A stretch of 30,795 nucleotides of DNA from Alphaproteobacteria bacterium UBA6347 (GCA_002440235.1 DJRZ01000022.1:1-30795), one strand, 5' to 3'; positions 1 through 7,248 are shown, counted from the first letter of the stretch. The notes: generated by a model from the letters alone, not told the origin. Numbers and translations are program-made.

Positions 1-36
1 TAGGCGGGTGGGTATCTTTTTCAATGCGAAGAAAGT

Positions 37-2049
37 TCATTTCAAATCGTTTTCGCGCTGTTTGCGCAGTTTGCGCGCCCGTTCGGTCGGCGTTTCGTCC
101 ATGTCGCGGTCGCGAATCCGGATTTTCAGCGCGTCGAACGCGTCGCCGACGGGAATAAAGCCGTCGCGGCTTTCGATCAGGCTTTTGCCCGCGTGCGCCA
201 ACCCGACGGCGTTGCCGTTTTCGTCGACCAGAATCCCGCCCAGCGTCACGCTTTGAACGTTGGTGTTCGTCAGAATTTCGACGCCAGAATCTCCGAAACG
301 GTAGCCCGCGACTTTGCCTTTGTCCATCGCGCCTTCGAACCCGCCGCGCATGGGCGTCCCGATCGCGTAGAACGGTTCGCCGACGTCGGGCAGATCCAGC
401 CGCAGGGGAACGGGCCAGTTGTATTTGTCGAATTCGGTCGGCGGCATGTAAAGCAGCGCGACGTCCTTGTCCTTGTTCAGGCGCAAAACCATCGACGACA
501 CGACGCGCCCGTCCAGAAATTCCGTCTTTACGAAAGTCGTTTTGTGCGCGATGTCGTAATTTGTCAAAACCAGCGACGGCGATATGACCAGCCCCGAACC
601 GACCTGTTCTTCGTTTGAAACGGCGACGACGCTGGATCTGATGCGGTACAGCCGCATCGGCGACAAATAGCGGAACGGCTTTTGGTTGTTGATGGTGATC
701 CACCCGTCGACGGGCGAAACCAGAAATCCCGTTTTGCGGCTGTCGGTGCGGCTCAGATCGGACGCCAGCGTGTAGCCTTCGATGTTTTTAACCAGCGGCA
801 GAGTCGGCAGCAAACGCCCGAGAATGCCTTTTTCCAGCGGCGGTTCTTTCAGCAGACGCGCCAAAACGCCGTTGGTTTCCCCGTCTTTCAGCATATGGGC
901 GTAGACGCCGCCGTCGCTTTGATCGGACAGTCCGCGTCCCGCGACGCCCGAACCCGTTTCGTCCGTCAGCCCGCGCCCGTCGTCGTTTCGCCCCTTTTCG
1001 CCGCTTGAAAGCGCGCGGCGCAGGGCGCCCAGCCGCGCCAATTCCTCGGGACTCAGCTCTTCGCCGTTTTTCAGCAAGCGTTCCAGATCGTCCAGCGATC
1101 TGTTCCGAATGTCGTGAACCAGCCCGTCTTCGGGCAGATCCTGTCCCGACAGCATGCGGTGTTCCAGCGTGTCCAAATCGCGTTCGCGCTTGCGTTCGCT
1201 GTAAAATTTAATACGGTTGCGGCGGTAGGACGATTGCAGCTTTTTGTATTTTTTGTGTTCGTAAGCCAGCGCGTCGAATTCGGCTTTGGCTTTGTTCAAT
1301 TCGTCGGCGTCGGGGACGCGGCGCATCGTTTCAATGAACCCCGGCATGCCGACCAGCCGGATCAGGGCGTCGGCGAACGCCTTTTCGATCAGGCGGATCT
1401 CGCCGTCGCGGACGGGCGTTTGAACTTCGGCGTACCCGGACGTGACGTCTTCCCAGTAAAGCTTTCGGTTGAACGGCGTCATCACGCGCCACAGCACTTT
1501 GATTTCCGACGATCCGCCGCGCAAATGCGAATACGTCCGCGTGCGCCAGTCGTATTGGTCGCAGACGTTGATGAACAGGTCCTTGATTTCCGCCGTGACG
1601 ACGTACCCCGGCAGCAGACCGGGGCGTTCCGCGCCGATCGAATAGGGAAAATAGGGGTTGTCCCGCCGCACGATGACGGGAAAAAGCTCGTTCAGCTCTT
1701 CGAAAAAAACGTTGTCGAACTTCATGTCGCGGCGCATGGCGCGCCCTTCGTTCAGAACGACGTTCTTTTCGGCTCTTTTACAGCCGAAAAGCTTGAAATT
1801 GTAGCGTCCGATGTCCTTGCCCCATTCGTCGACCGTGCGGTTGCGGTTGATTTTGAAATCGACGTATTCCAGCTTGATCGGCGCCAGTTTCGGGTCGAAC
1901 GTGAACAGGTTGCGCGTCAGTTCCCGCGCCGCCGAATCATAATAAGGGGTCGCGCCGTTTTCGCCGATGACGATCGCCGTATCCGTCTTCGCCGCCGCCG
2001 CCGCGCAGCACAAAAAAGGCAAAAACGCGAAAAAGTGTTTTAATTTCAT
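37..2049 (-). CDS. Secreted trypsin-fold protein, probable pseudoprotease
   Basis: 670 residues. The N-terminus is a signal peptide: basic MKLK, a hydrophobic core and an Ala-rich cleavage region ending near residue 20, so export to the periplasm is likely. The middle (about 250-340) is highly charged and probably coiled-coil, followed by a Gly/Asp-rich linker around 345-385. The C-terminal part (about 480-640) has the chymotrypsin/DegP-like layout: GSGLVISP, then LTNYDIAH, DVALLYM and TLGGILVDENG. Aligned to the usual TNxHV, DxAxL and GNSGGPL motifs, the catalytic His position is Asp499, the Asp is kept (Asp529) and the nucleophile Ser position is Leu603. This suggests a binding or structural role rather than proteolysis. 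No PDZ domain is evident. An AAAGGG ribosome site precedes the ATG. It is divergent from hisA. The fold call is good; the biological role is unknown. Confidence 0.8.
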   Translation of the reverse strand: MKLKHFFAFLPFLCCAAAAAKTDTAIVIGENGATPYYDSAARELTRNLFTFDPKLAPIKLEYVDFKINRNRTVDEWGKDIGRYNFKLFGCKRAEKNVVLNEGRAMRRDMKFDNVFFEELNELFPVIVRRDNPYFPYSIGAERPGLLPGYVVTAEIKDLFINVCDQYDWRTRTYSHLRGGSSEIKVLWRVMTPFNRKLYWEDVTSGYAEVQTPVRDGEIRLIEKAFADALIRLVGMPGFIETMRRVPDADELNKAKAEFDALAYEHKKYKKLQSSYRRNRIKFYSERKRERDLDTLEHRMLSGQDLPEDGLVHDIRNRSLDDLERLLKNGEELSPEELARLGALRRALSSGEKGRNDDGRGLTDETGSGVAGRGLSDQSDGGVYAHMLKDGETNGVLARLLKEPPLEKGILGRLLPTLPLVKNIEGYTLASDLSRTDSRKTGFLVSPVDGWITINNQKPFRYLSPMRLYRIRSSVVAVSNEEQVGSGLVISPSLVLTNYDIAHKTTFVKTEFLDGRVVSSMVLRLNKDKDVALLYMPPTEFDKYNWPVPLRLDLPDVGEPFYAIGTPMRGGFEGAMDKGKVAGYRFGDSGVEILTNTNVQSVTLGGILVDENGNAVGLAHAGKSLIESRDGFIPVGDAFDALKIRIRDRDMDETPTERARKLRKQRENDLK

Positions 2050-2083
2050 CGGAACCCTTTATATATTGATTCAGTCTGTTCCA

Positions 2084-2089
2084 TATAAT
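2084..2089 (+). promoter_or_regulatory. Possible -10 box of the hisA operon
   Basis: A perfect TATAAT lies about 45 bases upstream of the hisA ATG in the short AT-rich gap between two divergent genes. I find no convincing -35 at the right distance. An A/T-only inverted repeat (2094-2113) follows in the leader and is too weak to call a terminator. Confidence 0.35.
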
Positions 2090-2133
2090 CCGAAAAACAT
2101 TAAAAAATGTTTTAGCTTTTGGGGGATTTCGCC

Positions 2134-2862
2134 ATGTACCTGCTGCCCGCGATCGATTTGAAAGACGGAAAATGCGTCCGTTTGCGGCGGGGGGACATGG
2201 CTTCGCCGACCGTCTACAACGACAGCCCCGCGGATCAGGCCGCCGATTTCGCGCGGCAGGGGGCGGAATGGATACACGTCGTCGATTTGGACGGCGCGTT
2301 CGCGGGAACGTCCGTCAACGCCGCCGCCGTCGACGCCATCGTCAAATCGGCGCGCGTCAAGGTGGAGCTGGGCGGCGGAATCCGAACCCTTGAATCGATT
2401 GAAAAGTGGCTGGAACGGGGTGTCGAACGCGTTATTTTGGGAACGGTCGCCCTGCGCGATCCCGAACTGGTCGAAACCGCGTGCCGCCTGTTTCCGAACC
2501 GCGTCGCCGTCGGCATCGACGCCCGCGACGGCTTTGTCGCGGTCGAAGGCTGGGCGGAAACGTCGCGCGTGACGGCGGTCGAACTGGCAAAGCGTTTCGA
2601 AACGGCGGGCGTTTGCGCGATCGTTCACACCGACATCGCCCGCGACGGCGTGTTGCGGGGACCGAATTTAAGCGCGACGGCGGAACTGGCGCGCGCCGTG
2701 TCGACGCCCGTCATCGTGTCGGGGGGCGTGTCGTCGCTGGACGACATCAGGGCGTGCAAAGCCCGTGAAGACGCCAATATCGCCGGCGTCATCGCGGGAC
2801 GGGCGATTTATGAAAAACGCTTTACGGTGGCGCAAGCCGTCGCCGTTTTGAAAGGAAAATGA
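2134..2862 (+). CDS. hisA: HisA, phosphoribosylformimino-AICAR isomerase
   Basis: 242 residues, the usual length. HisA is the (beta/alpha)8-barrel that isomerises the ProFAR intermediate of histidine synthesis (an Amadori rearrangement) in the cytoplasm. The start [12 protein letters not shown] places the catalytic Asp at residue 8, and the second catalytic Asp is in VGIDARDG at about 129. Phosphate-binding glycine motifs are present (ELGGGIRT near 79-85, VSGGVSS toward the C-terminus). The ATG at 2134 is chosen over an in-frame TTG at 2119 because it matches the family N-terminus and has a GGGGG run just upstream. It is followed one base later by hisE. The hisF gene usually found next to hisA is absent here. 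Confidence 0.95.
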   Translation: MYLLPAIDLKDGKCVRLRRGDMASPTVYNDSPADQAADFARQGAEWIHVVDLDGAFAGTSVNAAAVDAIVKSARVKVELGGGIRTLESIEKWLERGVERVILGTVALRDPELVETACRLFPNRVAVGIDARDGFVAVEGWAETSRVTAVELAKRFETAGVCAIVHTDIARDGVLRGPNLSATAELARAVSTPVIVSGGVSSLDDIRACKAREDANIAGVIAGRAIYEKRFTVAQAVAVLKGK

Positions 2863-2863
2863 C

Positions 2864-3187
2864 ATGTCAGCGGAAGTGTTGAACAGACTGTTCGCCGTGA
2901 TTCAAAGTCGCAGGGGCGGGGATTCGAAAACGTCCTACACGGCTAAACTGTTTGAAAAGGGAACGAACCGCATTGCGCAAAAGGTCGGCGAGGAAGCCGT
3001 CGAAACCGTTATCGCCGCCGTGTCGGGGGACGCGTCGCGCGTCGCGGCGGAAAGCGCGGATCTGCTGTATCATTTGTGCGTGCTGTGGGCGGACGCCGGC
3101 GTGACGCCCGACGACGTGTTTGATGTTTTGGAACAAAGGGAGGGCGTTTCGGGCATCGCCGAAAAAGCTTCCCGACCGAAGGAGTGA
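2864..3187 (+). CDS. hisE: HisE, phosphoribosyl-ATP pyrophosphatase
   Basis: 107 residues, the normal size for stand-alone HisE. It hydrolyses phosphoribosyl-ATP to phosphoribosyl-AMP, the second step of histidine synthesis. The all-alpha MazG-like signature is clear: KVGEEAVETVIAA (about 41-53) and ESADLLYHLCVLW (about 63-75), whose acidic residues bind metal. The start codon is one base after the hisA stop, and AAGGAAAA inside the hisA end serves as ribosome site, so the two genes are translationally linked. A HIT-family gene follows after four bases. Confidence 0.95.
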   Translation: MSAEVLNRLFAVIQSRRGGDSKTSYTAKLFEKGTNRIAQKVGEEAVETVIAAVSGDASRVAAESADLLYHLCVLWADAGVTPDDVFDVLEQREGVSGIAEKASRPKE

Positions 3188-3191
3188 CGAA

Positions 3192-3542
3192 ATGAAAGCT
3201 TACGATGAAAACAACGTGTTCGCCAAAATGTTAAAAGGCGACATTCCCGTGAACAAGATCTTTGAAAACGAATACGCGATCGCGTTCAAGGACATTCACC
3301 CCAAAGCCCCCGTGCATCTGCTGGTGATTCCGACGGGCGCGTACACCGATTTTTCGGATTTTACGGCGCGCGCGTCGAATGAGGAGATCGCCGGATTTTT
3401 CAAAGCCGTCGGCGCGGTCGCCGAACAAAACGGACTGCCCGAAAACGGGTACCGTCTGGTGATGAACACGGGACGCGACGGCGGGCAGGAGGTGCCGCAC
3501 CTGCACGTTCACGTTCTGGCGGGAAAAAAACTGCCGGTGTAA
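3192..3542 (+). CDS. HIT family (histidine triad) nucleotide-binding protein
   Basis: 116 residues, the length of HinT-type proteins, which are cytoplasmic purine nucleoside phosphoramidases/AMP-lysine hydrolases. The histidine triad is HLHVHVLAG near the C-terminus, preceded by the typical N(T)GRDGGQEVPHLH strand. The N-terminal half contains the expected FAKMLKGDIPVNKIFENEYAIAFKD block. The ATG at 3192 is preceded by AAGGAG that overlaps the end of hisE; a longer in-frame start inside hisE has no such site. It is last in the hisA-hisE-HIT operon and ends at a strong terminator. HIT genes commonly follow hisE in alphaproteobacteria. Confidence 0.92.
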   Translation: MKAYDENNVFAKMLKGDIPVNKIFENEYAIAFKDIHPKAPVHLLVIPTGAYTDFSDFTARASNEEIAGFFKAVGAVAEQNGLPENGYRLVMNTGRDGGQEVPHLHVHVLAGKKLPV

Positions 3543-3544
3543 TC

Positions 3545-3574
3545 AAAAGCCCCCGAAAACGGGGGCTTTTTCGT
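3545..3574. terminator. Bidirectional intrinsic terminator
   Basis: AAAAGCCCCCG / CGGGGGCTTTT with an AAAA loop, A tract on one side and T tract on the other. It sits between the convergent HIT gene and the cysteine-rich gene and can stop both transcripts. Confidence 0.9.
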
Positions 3575-3576
3575 TT

Positions 3577-4215
3577 TTATTTCGAAACGCAGCAGCACAG
3601 GTCGGCACTCAGCGTCTTGTCGGGCGGGCAGAACGCGATTTGCGTTTTCGGCTTGACCGCGCAAGCCCCGTTTTTCAAGATATAGCCGTTATTGCATTTC
3701 GCGCAGACGCCCGACGAATCGCATTCCGCGCAGTTCGACGGACAGGCGACCTGTTCCGCGCATTTCCCGTTTTGCAATGTGTAGCCGCTGTTGCATTTCG
3801 AACACGTTTTTCCGCCGGACGCGCATTTCGCGCAGTTTTCATATGCGGAAAAGCTTTCCAGACAGCCGGCGGAGTTTAATTTTTCGCAATGGTTGCCCGT
3901 GTTGTTGCCCTCGTCGTCGACAACGGCGTATCCGGCGCCGCAGTATTGGCAGATTTCGGGGTCTTCCACAAAACAGAGTTCGCAATGAGAGCCGTTTTTC
4001 AGGCACGCCGTGTCCCATGTGGACGAATAGCACGCGCTCCACCCCGTTTCGCCGTCCAGAATACCGTCGACGGAACAGTTGACGTCGCCCTTGCCCAACG
4101 CGCTCATCGGCGCGTTTTTATCCGAAAATACCGATATGACGTCGGAATAAACGGCTTTAGCCCGTTCGGGCAACAGACAAAGCACCAATAAAATAAAAAA
4201 CGCCGTTTTTTTCAT
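3577..4215 (-). CDS. Secreted cysteine-rich repeat protein
   Basis: 212 residues, not assigned to a named bacterial family. Residues 1-21 form a signal peptide (MKKTAFFILLVLCLLPERAKA). The mature part has 24 cysteines, including six CxxC pairs (CELC, CQYC, CAKC, CSKC, CAEC, CAKC). Two clear repeats end in the pattern CxKCNxGYxLxNGxC, and a CCC triplet lies near the C-terminus. The pattern resembles furin-like/EGF-like cysteine-rich modules and the CxxC surface proteins of eukaryotes such as Giardia, by motif style only. It is probably exported and disulphide-bonded or metal-binding. A strong AAAGGAGGGG ribosome site precedes the ATG. Upstream is a long structured leader; downstream is the shared terminator. 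Function unknown. Confidence 0.8.
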   Translation of the reverse strand: MKKTAFFILLVLCLLPERAKAVYSDVISVFSDKNAPMSALGKGDVNCSVDGILDGETGWSACYSSTWDTACLKNGSHCELCFVEDPEICQYCGAGYAVVDDEGNNTGNHCEKLNSAGCLESFSAYENCAKCASGGKTCSKCNSGYTLQNGKCAEQVACPSNCAECDSSGVCAKCNNGYILKNGACAVKPKTQIAFCPPDKTLSADLCCCVSK

Positions 4216-4237
4216 AATCCCCTCCTTTTTTCAGGTT

Positions 4238-4268
4238 AAAAACAACCGCCTGACGTTTTCAGACGGTT
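4238..4268 (-). terminator. Terminator or attenuator before the cysteine-rich gene
   Basis: On the minus strand AACCGTCTGA pairs with TCAGGCGGTT (ten pairs, one G-U) around a five-base loop, followed by GTTTTT. It lies only about 22 bases before the ATG at 4215, leaving no room for a promoter downstream of it. It therefore looks like an attenuator in the leader rather than the end of an unrelated transcript. Confidence 0.6.
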
Positions 4269-4275
4269 CGGGGAG

Positions 4276-4347
4276 TTAGAAAATCATATCGCAAAATGAT
4301 CGACCGACCTTTAAAACGCCGCGATAAAAATCGGGGTTTCTGGACAT
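4276..4347 (-). CDS. Possible 23-codon leader peptide
   Basis: A short ORF (starts MSRNPDFYRGVLK, ends FCDMIF) with a good GGGGAGG ribosome site 8 bases before its ATG. The ribosome site can be masked by upstream or downstream CCCCGA segments. Its stop codon is directly followed by the anti-ribosome-site CTCCCCGA and the terminator hairpin. There is no run of one amino acid that would show what it senses; a single Cys codon lies near its end. Whether it is translated is unknown. Confidence 0.35.
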   Translation of the reverse strand: MSRNPDFYRGVLKVGRSFCDMIF

Positions 4348-4562
4348 ACGTCAAATCCTCCCCGACCGGTTGAAAATCGGGGACACAATTCCGTTCCGGC
4401 TGTTTGCGGAAACGGATTTCGGCATCATATCCTGCCGTTGCGATAAGAGCTTTCTACGGCTCCGAACCTGTCTTTTCAGGCTCTGTCCGCGGCAAAAGTT
4501 TTTTTGCTTCGGATAATTTCAGCGTATAGGACGATTGCCCGAAAGGCAAGCGGTAAAAAAAT

Positions 4563-4599
4563 AAAAGCGGCGAAAAAACGTTTCTCCGCCGCTTTTTAT
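4563..4599 (-). terminator. Intrinsic terminator of the rubredoxin fusion gene
   Basis: AAAAGCGGCG and CGCCGCTTTT form a ten-base-pair stem; on the minus strand it is followed by TTTTATTTTTTT. It lies just after the stop codon at 4606. Confidence 0.88.
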
Positions 4600-4605
4600 T
4601 TGTAA

Positions 4606-5370
4606 TCAACCGACCGTTTTTTTGACAAACGCGCTTTTGGGGTGTTTGCAAACGGGGCAGACGTAGTCGTCCGGCAGTTCTTCAAAGGGTGTTTCGCCGT
4701 CGTAGACGTGTCCGCACACGGAACAGACCCGTTGTTCTTTTTTCGGCGGGGTTTCGTCCTCGACCCGTTCGAATTCGTCCGCGCCGACGCCGCACACGGG
4801 GCAAACGTAATCGTCGGGCAGACTGTCGCCTTCGTAAACGTAGCCGCAGACCCTGCATCGCCATTTCGTCATTTTCTTTTTTCCTTTCATCGCGTTAAAG
4901 GCGCGGAGCGTTTCGTCTTTCAGTTCCGCGCGGTATTCGGTATAGGTAATCGGTTCGCTTTTGCCGTTTTCCGCCGTTTCGACGGCGCAGAAAAACAGCG
5001 TGTGCGATCCCAGATCGCGGCTGTCCGTCACGCGGCAGGTCAGCCAAGCCGCCGCGGTTTCCAGCGCGGGCAGTCCGTCGATCGTCCTGCGCGCGACGCA
5101 ACTCCATTTGTCGGCGGTTCTGCCGGACTGAAAGCCGAACGCCGCGATCGCGGACGGGGCGTTTTCGCGCGTTAAAACGGACAGCGAAAACCGTTTCGTT
5201 TCATGAATCCAATCGTGCGTCTGCGTCGTTTTGCCGCAACACAGAACCAGCGTGTTTTCGGTCGTCTGCATGACGGCGTCGACGACGCACCCGCCGTCCT
5301 TCGCGCCGTTTTTGACGCCGGCGACGTACAATCCGTAAGTCAGTTTGAATAAAGCGTTCGTATCAATCAT
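4606..5370 (-). CDS. Flavin reductase fused to two rubredoxin domains
   Basis: 254 residues. Residues 1-160 resemble the FMN-binding split-barrel flavin reductase family ([35 protein letters not shown]). Residues 167-203 form a short rubredoxin knuckle with C172, C175, C190 and C193. Residues 213-250 form a second rubredoxin with C216, C219, C238 and C241 and the classical [11 protein letters not shown]. All eight iron ligands are present. One-rubredoxin fusions of this kind (high-molecular-weight rubredoxin, Hrb) pass electrons from NAD(P)H to diiron flavoproteins that remove O2 or NO in anaerobes; a similar electron-transfer role is inferred here. No flavodiiron partner is in the window. 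The family is typical of anaerobes, so transfer into this lineage is possible. Confidence 0.88.
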   Translation of the reverse strand: MIDTNALFKLTYGLYVAGVKNGAKDGGCVVDAVMQTTENTLVLCCGKTTQTHDWIHETKRFSLSVLTRENAPSAIAAFGFQSGRTADKWSCVARRTIDGLPALETAAAWLTCRVTDSRDLGSHTLFFCAVETAENGKSEPITYTEYRAELKDETLRAFNAMKGKKKMTKWRCRVCGYVYEGDSLPDDYVCPVCGVGADEFERVEDETPPKKEQRVCSVCGHVYDGETPFEELPDDYVCPVCKHPKSAFVKKTVG

Positions 5371-5452
5371 GCTTTTATGAAACAGGAAAAAAGCCCGATT
5401 GACAATATGGCTGAAAGATACGTCCGGAAAAACGGTCGGTCTTAAACCGCGG

Positions 5453-5986
5453 TCAGAATTCGTAACGCGCTTTCAGCATTAAAGCGTCGGAACGGAAATA
5501 CGTTTTTTCACGGTCGCCTTTGATCGCGCCGCCGGTTTGGATGTGGCGCGCCTCCAACCCCAAATTCAGCCCGAAAAGCCCGTATTCGACGCCGATCATA
5601 CCCTGATAGAACGGGGCGTGTTCGTGCCTGACCGACGCGTAGCCCGCGCCCGCGCCGGCGTACAGCCCGGCGAGGGGAATTTTGACATAGACGTTCGCCG
5701 CTCCGCCGTAGGTCGTCATTTTGTCAAGGGAGGATTCCTGCAAATCGCTGCGGGAATACAGCCCTTCGATTTCGGCGCGCACGGGCAGGACGGGGACGTC
5801 GTACCCGACCGCCGCCGTGTAAAAAGCGGCGTTGTCGTATTTGTCCTTTCGTCCCGAATCGTATTCGGTGCGGCTGTTGTTGACGTTCACGCCCAATCCG
5901 GCGGAAACGTAAGCCCCCGCTTTCGCGTCGGCGGCGGACAGGCAGAACGGAACAGTCAGCAAAGCGATCGCGGTTTTCGTTTTCAT
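5453..5986 (-). CDS. Small outer-membrane beta-barrel protein
   Basis: 177 residues. The signal peptide is [23 protein letters not shown], followed by alternating aromatic/small strands ([78 protein letters not shown]) and a C-terminal [10 protein letters not shown] ending in Phe, the usual outer-membrane assembly signal. This fits an eight-stranded OmpA/opacity-type barrel. The reading frame is open far upstream into dapB, but the ATG at 5986 begins the signal peptide and has AAGGAAAA in front, so the longer version is rejected. It lies 14 bases after dapB and is probably cotranscribed with it. Its specific function is unknown. Confidence 0.85.
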   Translation of the reverse strand: MKTKTAIALLTVPFCLSAADAKAGAYVSAGLGVNVNNSRTEYDSGRKDKYDNAAFYTAAVGYDVPVLPVRAEIEGLYSRSDLQESSLDKMTTYGGAANVYVKIPLAGLYAGAGAGYASVRHEHAPFYQGMIGVEYGLFGLNLGLEARHIQTGGAIKGDREKTYFRSDALMLKARYEF

Positions 5987-6000
5987 CGGCGGCGTTTTCC

Positions 6001-6798
6001 TTACAATCCCAAAACGTCTTGCATCGTGTAAAGACCGGCTGGCTTGCCCTGCGCCCACAACGCGGCTTTGATCGCGCCGTCGGCGAATATTTCGCGGGAC
6101 GCCGCTTTGTGCGTCAGCTCGACGCGTTCGCCCGCGCCGGCGAATATGACGGTGTGGTCGCCGACCACGTCGCCCCCGCGCAGCGCCGCGAAACCGATTT
6201 CGCCCGCCGGACGCGCGCCGATGATGCCGTGACGTTCGTAACGCGCGACGTCGTCCAAAGCGACCTGCCGTCCTTCGGCGGCGGCGCGCCCCAATCCCAA
6301 CGCCGTTCCGGACGGCGCGTCGGCTTTGTTGCGGTGGTGCATTTCGACGATTTCGACGTCGTAGGACGGATCCAGGACAGCCGCCGCCCGCTTGACCAAA
6401 GCGAACAGCAGATTGACGCCGACGCTCATGTTCGGGGCGGCGACGATGACGGTCTTTTCGGCGCATTTTTTCAAAACGTCCGTTTGTTCGGCGGTCAGTC
6501 CCGTCGTGCCGACAATCAGGATTTTACCCGTTTCCGCTGCGATTTTCGCGTGTTCAACCGACGCGGCGGGCGCGGTGAAATCCAGCACGGCGTCGACGGC
6601 GTCAAACAGTTCGAACGGGTACGCCGTCACCGTGATTCCCAACGCCCTGCCGCCCAGAACTTCGCCCAAATCGCGTCCGATGAACCCGCTTTCGCGGCGT
6701 TCAGATCCGCCAGCCAATTCGCACCCGTTGTGCGTCAACACGCGGGACATCAGCATTTTGCCCATTCTGCCCGCGCAACCCGTCACGCCTATTTTCAT
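6001..6798 (-). CDS. dapB: DapB, 4-hydroxy-tetrahydrodipicolinate reductase
   Basis: 265 residues, a normal length. DapB reduces hydroxy-tetrahydrodipicolinate with NAD(P)H in the lysine/meso-diaminopimelate pathway, which supplies wall peptide precursors. The Rossmann motif GCAGRMG is at 7-13, VLDFTAP at 71-77, GTTG at 97-100 and the catalytic EMHHRNKADAPSGTAL at 152-167 (His154/His155, Lys158, SGT for substrate binding). AAAGGG precedes the ATG. A likely promoter lies just upstream. The gene leads a two-gene unit with the outer-membrane barrel gene. Confidence 0.96.
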   Translation of the reverse strand: MKIGVTGCAGRMGKMLMSRVLTHNGCELAGGSERRESGFIGRDLGEVLGGRALGITVTAYPFELFDAVDAVLDFTAPAASVEHAKIAAETGKILIVGTTGLTAEQTDVLKKCAEKTVIVAAPNMSVGVNLLFALVKRAAAVLDPSYDVEIVEMHHRNKADAPSGTALGLGRAAAEGRQVALDDVARYERHGIIGARPAGEIGFAALRGGDVVGDHTVIFAGAGERVELTHKAASREIFADGAIKAALWAQGKPAGLYTMQDVLGL

Positions 6799-6833
6799 CG
6801 CAAAGCCCTTTCGTGATTGAAAAACTTTTGTTT

Positions 6834-6862
6834 ATTTTAAACGAAATCAAAGCGTTTTCCAA
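6834..6862 (-). promoter_or_regulatory. Probable sigma-70-type promoter of dapB
   Basis: Minus strand: TTGGAA (6857-6862), 17-base spacer, TAAAAT (6834-6839), about 36 bases before the dapB ATG. Confidence 0.5.
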
Positions 6863-6912
6863 CCGTAATCGCGAAAGTCCGTCAAGGCTTTTTTTTACCC
6901 CGCGAACAAATT

Positions 6913-6955
6913 CGCAACCGCGAGCCCCGACAGGGGCGCGGCAGTCCGTTGACGG
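6913..6955. repeat. Dispersed palindromic repeat, copy A
   Basis: A 43-base element that matches 7128-7170 at 37 of 43 positions in the same orientation. It contains the GCCCCGACAGGGGC inverted repeat and the GGCAGTCC core shared with the copy at 6980-7022. It lies in a gene-free stretch (6799-7248) that otherwise holds only the dapB promoter and related repeats. Confidence 0.75.
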
Positions 6956-6979
6956 CGGCGGCAATGCAAACCACTCCGA

Positions 6980-7022
6980 AACTGCGAGGAGGGCGAATAG
7001 CCCGACGCGGCAGTCCATTGGT
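6980..7022. repeat. Dispersed palindromic repeat, copy B (diverged)
   Basis: Shares GCGAGGAG, the CCCGACGCGGCAGTCC block and CATTGG with the neighbouring copies, but its loop differs (GGGCGAATAGCCC inverted repeat). It is a diverged or hybrid member of the same family. Confidence 0.6.
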
Positions 7023-7076
7023 AGAAACAACGGACGGCGTCCCGACAATCAAGGCTAAATATTCGCGGCAAAGTCA

Positions 7077-7113
7077 CTTGGATTGCCGCGTCGCTGCCGC
7101 TCCTCGCAATTTC
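7077..7113. repeat. Palindromic repeat GGATTGCCGCGTCGC / GCGAGGAGCGG type
   Basis: Contains GATTGCCGCGTCGCTGCCGC followed by TCCTCGCAAT, the form of a very widespread intergenic palindrome seen in many bacterial genomes (general knowledge). It is embedded between copies B and C, and its reverse complement shares GCGAGGAG and CGACGCGGCA with copy B. Confidence 0.65.
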
Positions 7114-7127
7114 AATAGAAGTAAAAT

Positions 7128-7170
7128 CGCAACTGAGAGCCCCGACAGGAGCGTGGCAGTCCATTGGCGG
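7128..7170. repeat. Dispersed palindromic repeat, copy C
   Basis: Same element as 6913-6955 (37 of 43 identical) in direct orientation, with a GCCCCGACAGGAGC inverted repeat and GGCAGTCCATTGGCGG tail. Confidence 0.75.
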
Positions 7171-7248
7171 AATCAGCGGATTGGGGATTGACGGTTGGGC
7201 ATGACTTTGCGGCTGAACCGTGGATCGCCGCGGCTGAACGATCGCCGA

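Larger units (their letters stand above)
4216..4560 (-). promoter_or_regulatory. Candidate structured RNA leader of the cysteine-rich gene
   Basis: This roughly 345-base stretch has no ordinary gene. Read on the minus strand it shows successive foldable segments: TTGCC/GGCAA, GCAAAA/TTTTGC, then a GGACA (4484-4488) that can pair with TGTCC (4381-4385) around three small hairpins. TCGGGGAG (4358-4365), which is the ribosome site of a 23-codon ORF, can pair with CCCCGA just upstream (4377-4382), with CCCCGA inside the ORF (4331-4336), or with a perfect CTCCCCGA behind the ORF (4268-4275). A terminator-like hairpin follows and the cysteine-rich gene begins 22 bases later. This layout suits attenuation or a riboswitch. 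I recognise no known riboswitch class, so this is inference. Confidence 0.4.

Noticed and set aside
4381..4490. Known riboswitch, 6S RNA, RNase P RNA, SRP RNA or tmRNA
   Set aside because: I looked for the conserved cores of these RNAs and found none; it is left as an unclassified leader.
4454..4651. 65-residue minus-strand frame in the leader region
   Set aside because: It overlaps the end of the rubredoxin fusion gene and its terminator, and lacks a start signal.
5987..6466. N-terminal extension of the outer-membrane barrel frame
   Set aside because: Arg-rich antisense-like translation overlapping dapB; the real protein begins with a signal peptide at 5986.
6899..7170. CRISPR array
   Set aside because: Repeats are unevenly spaced, imperfect, of mixed type and carry no unique spacers of constant length; no cas gene nearby.
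6895..7191. Several 80-115 residue frames with MDCxAPVGA-like starts
   Set aside because: They are translations of the palindromic repeats; no ribosome site and no conserved protein features.
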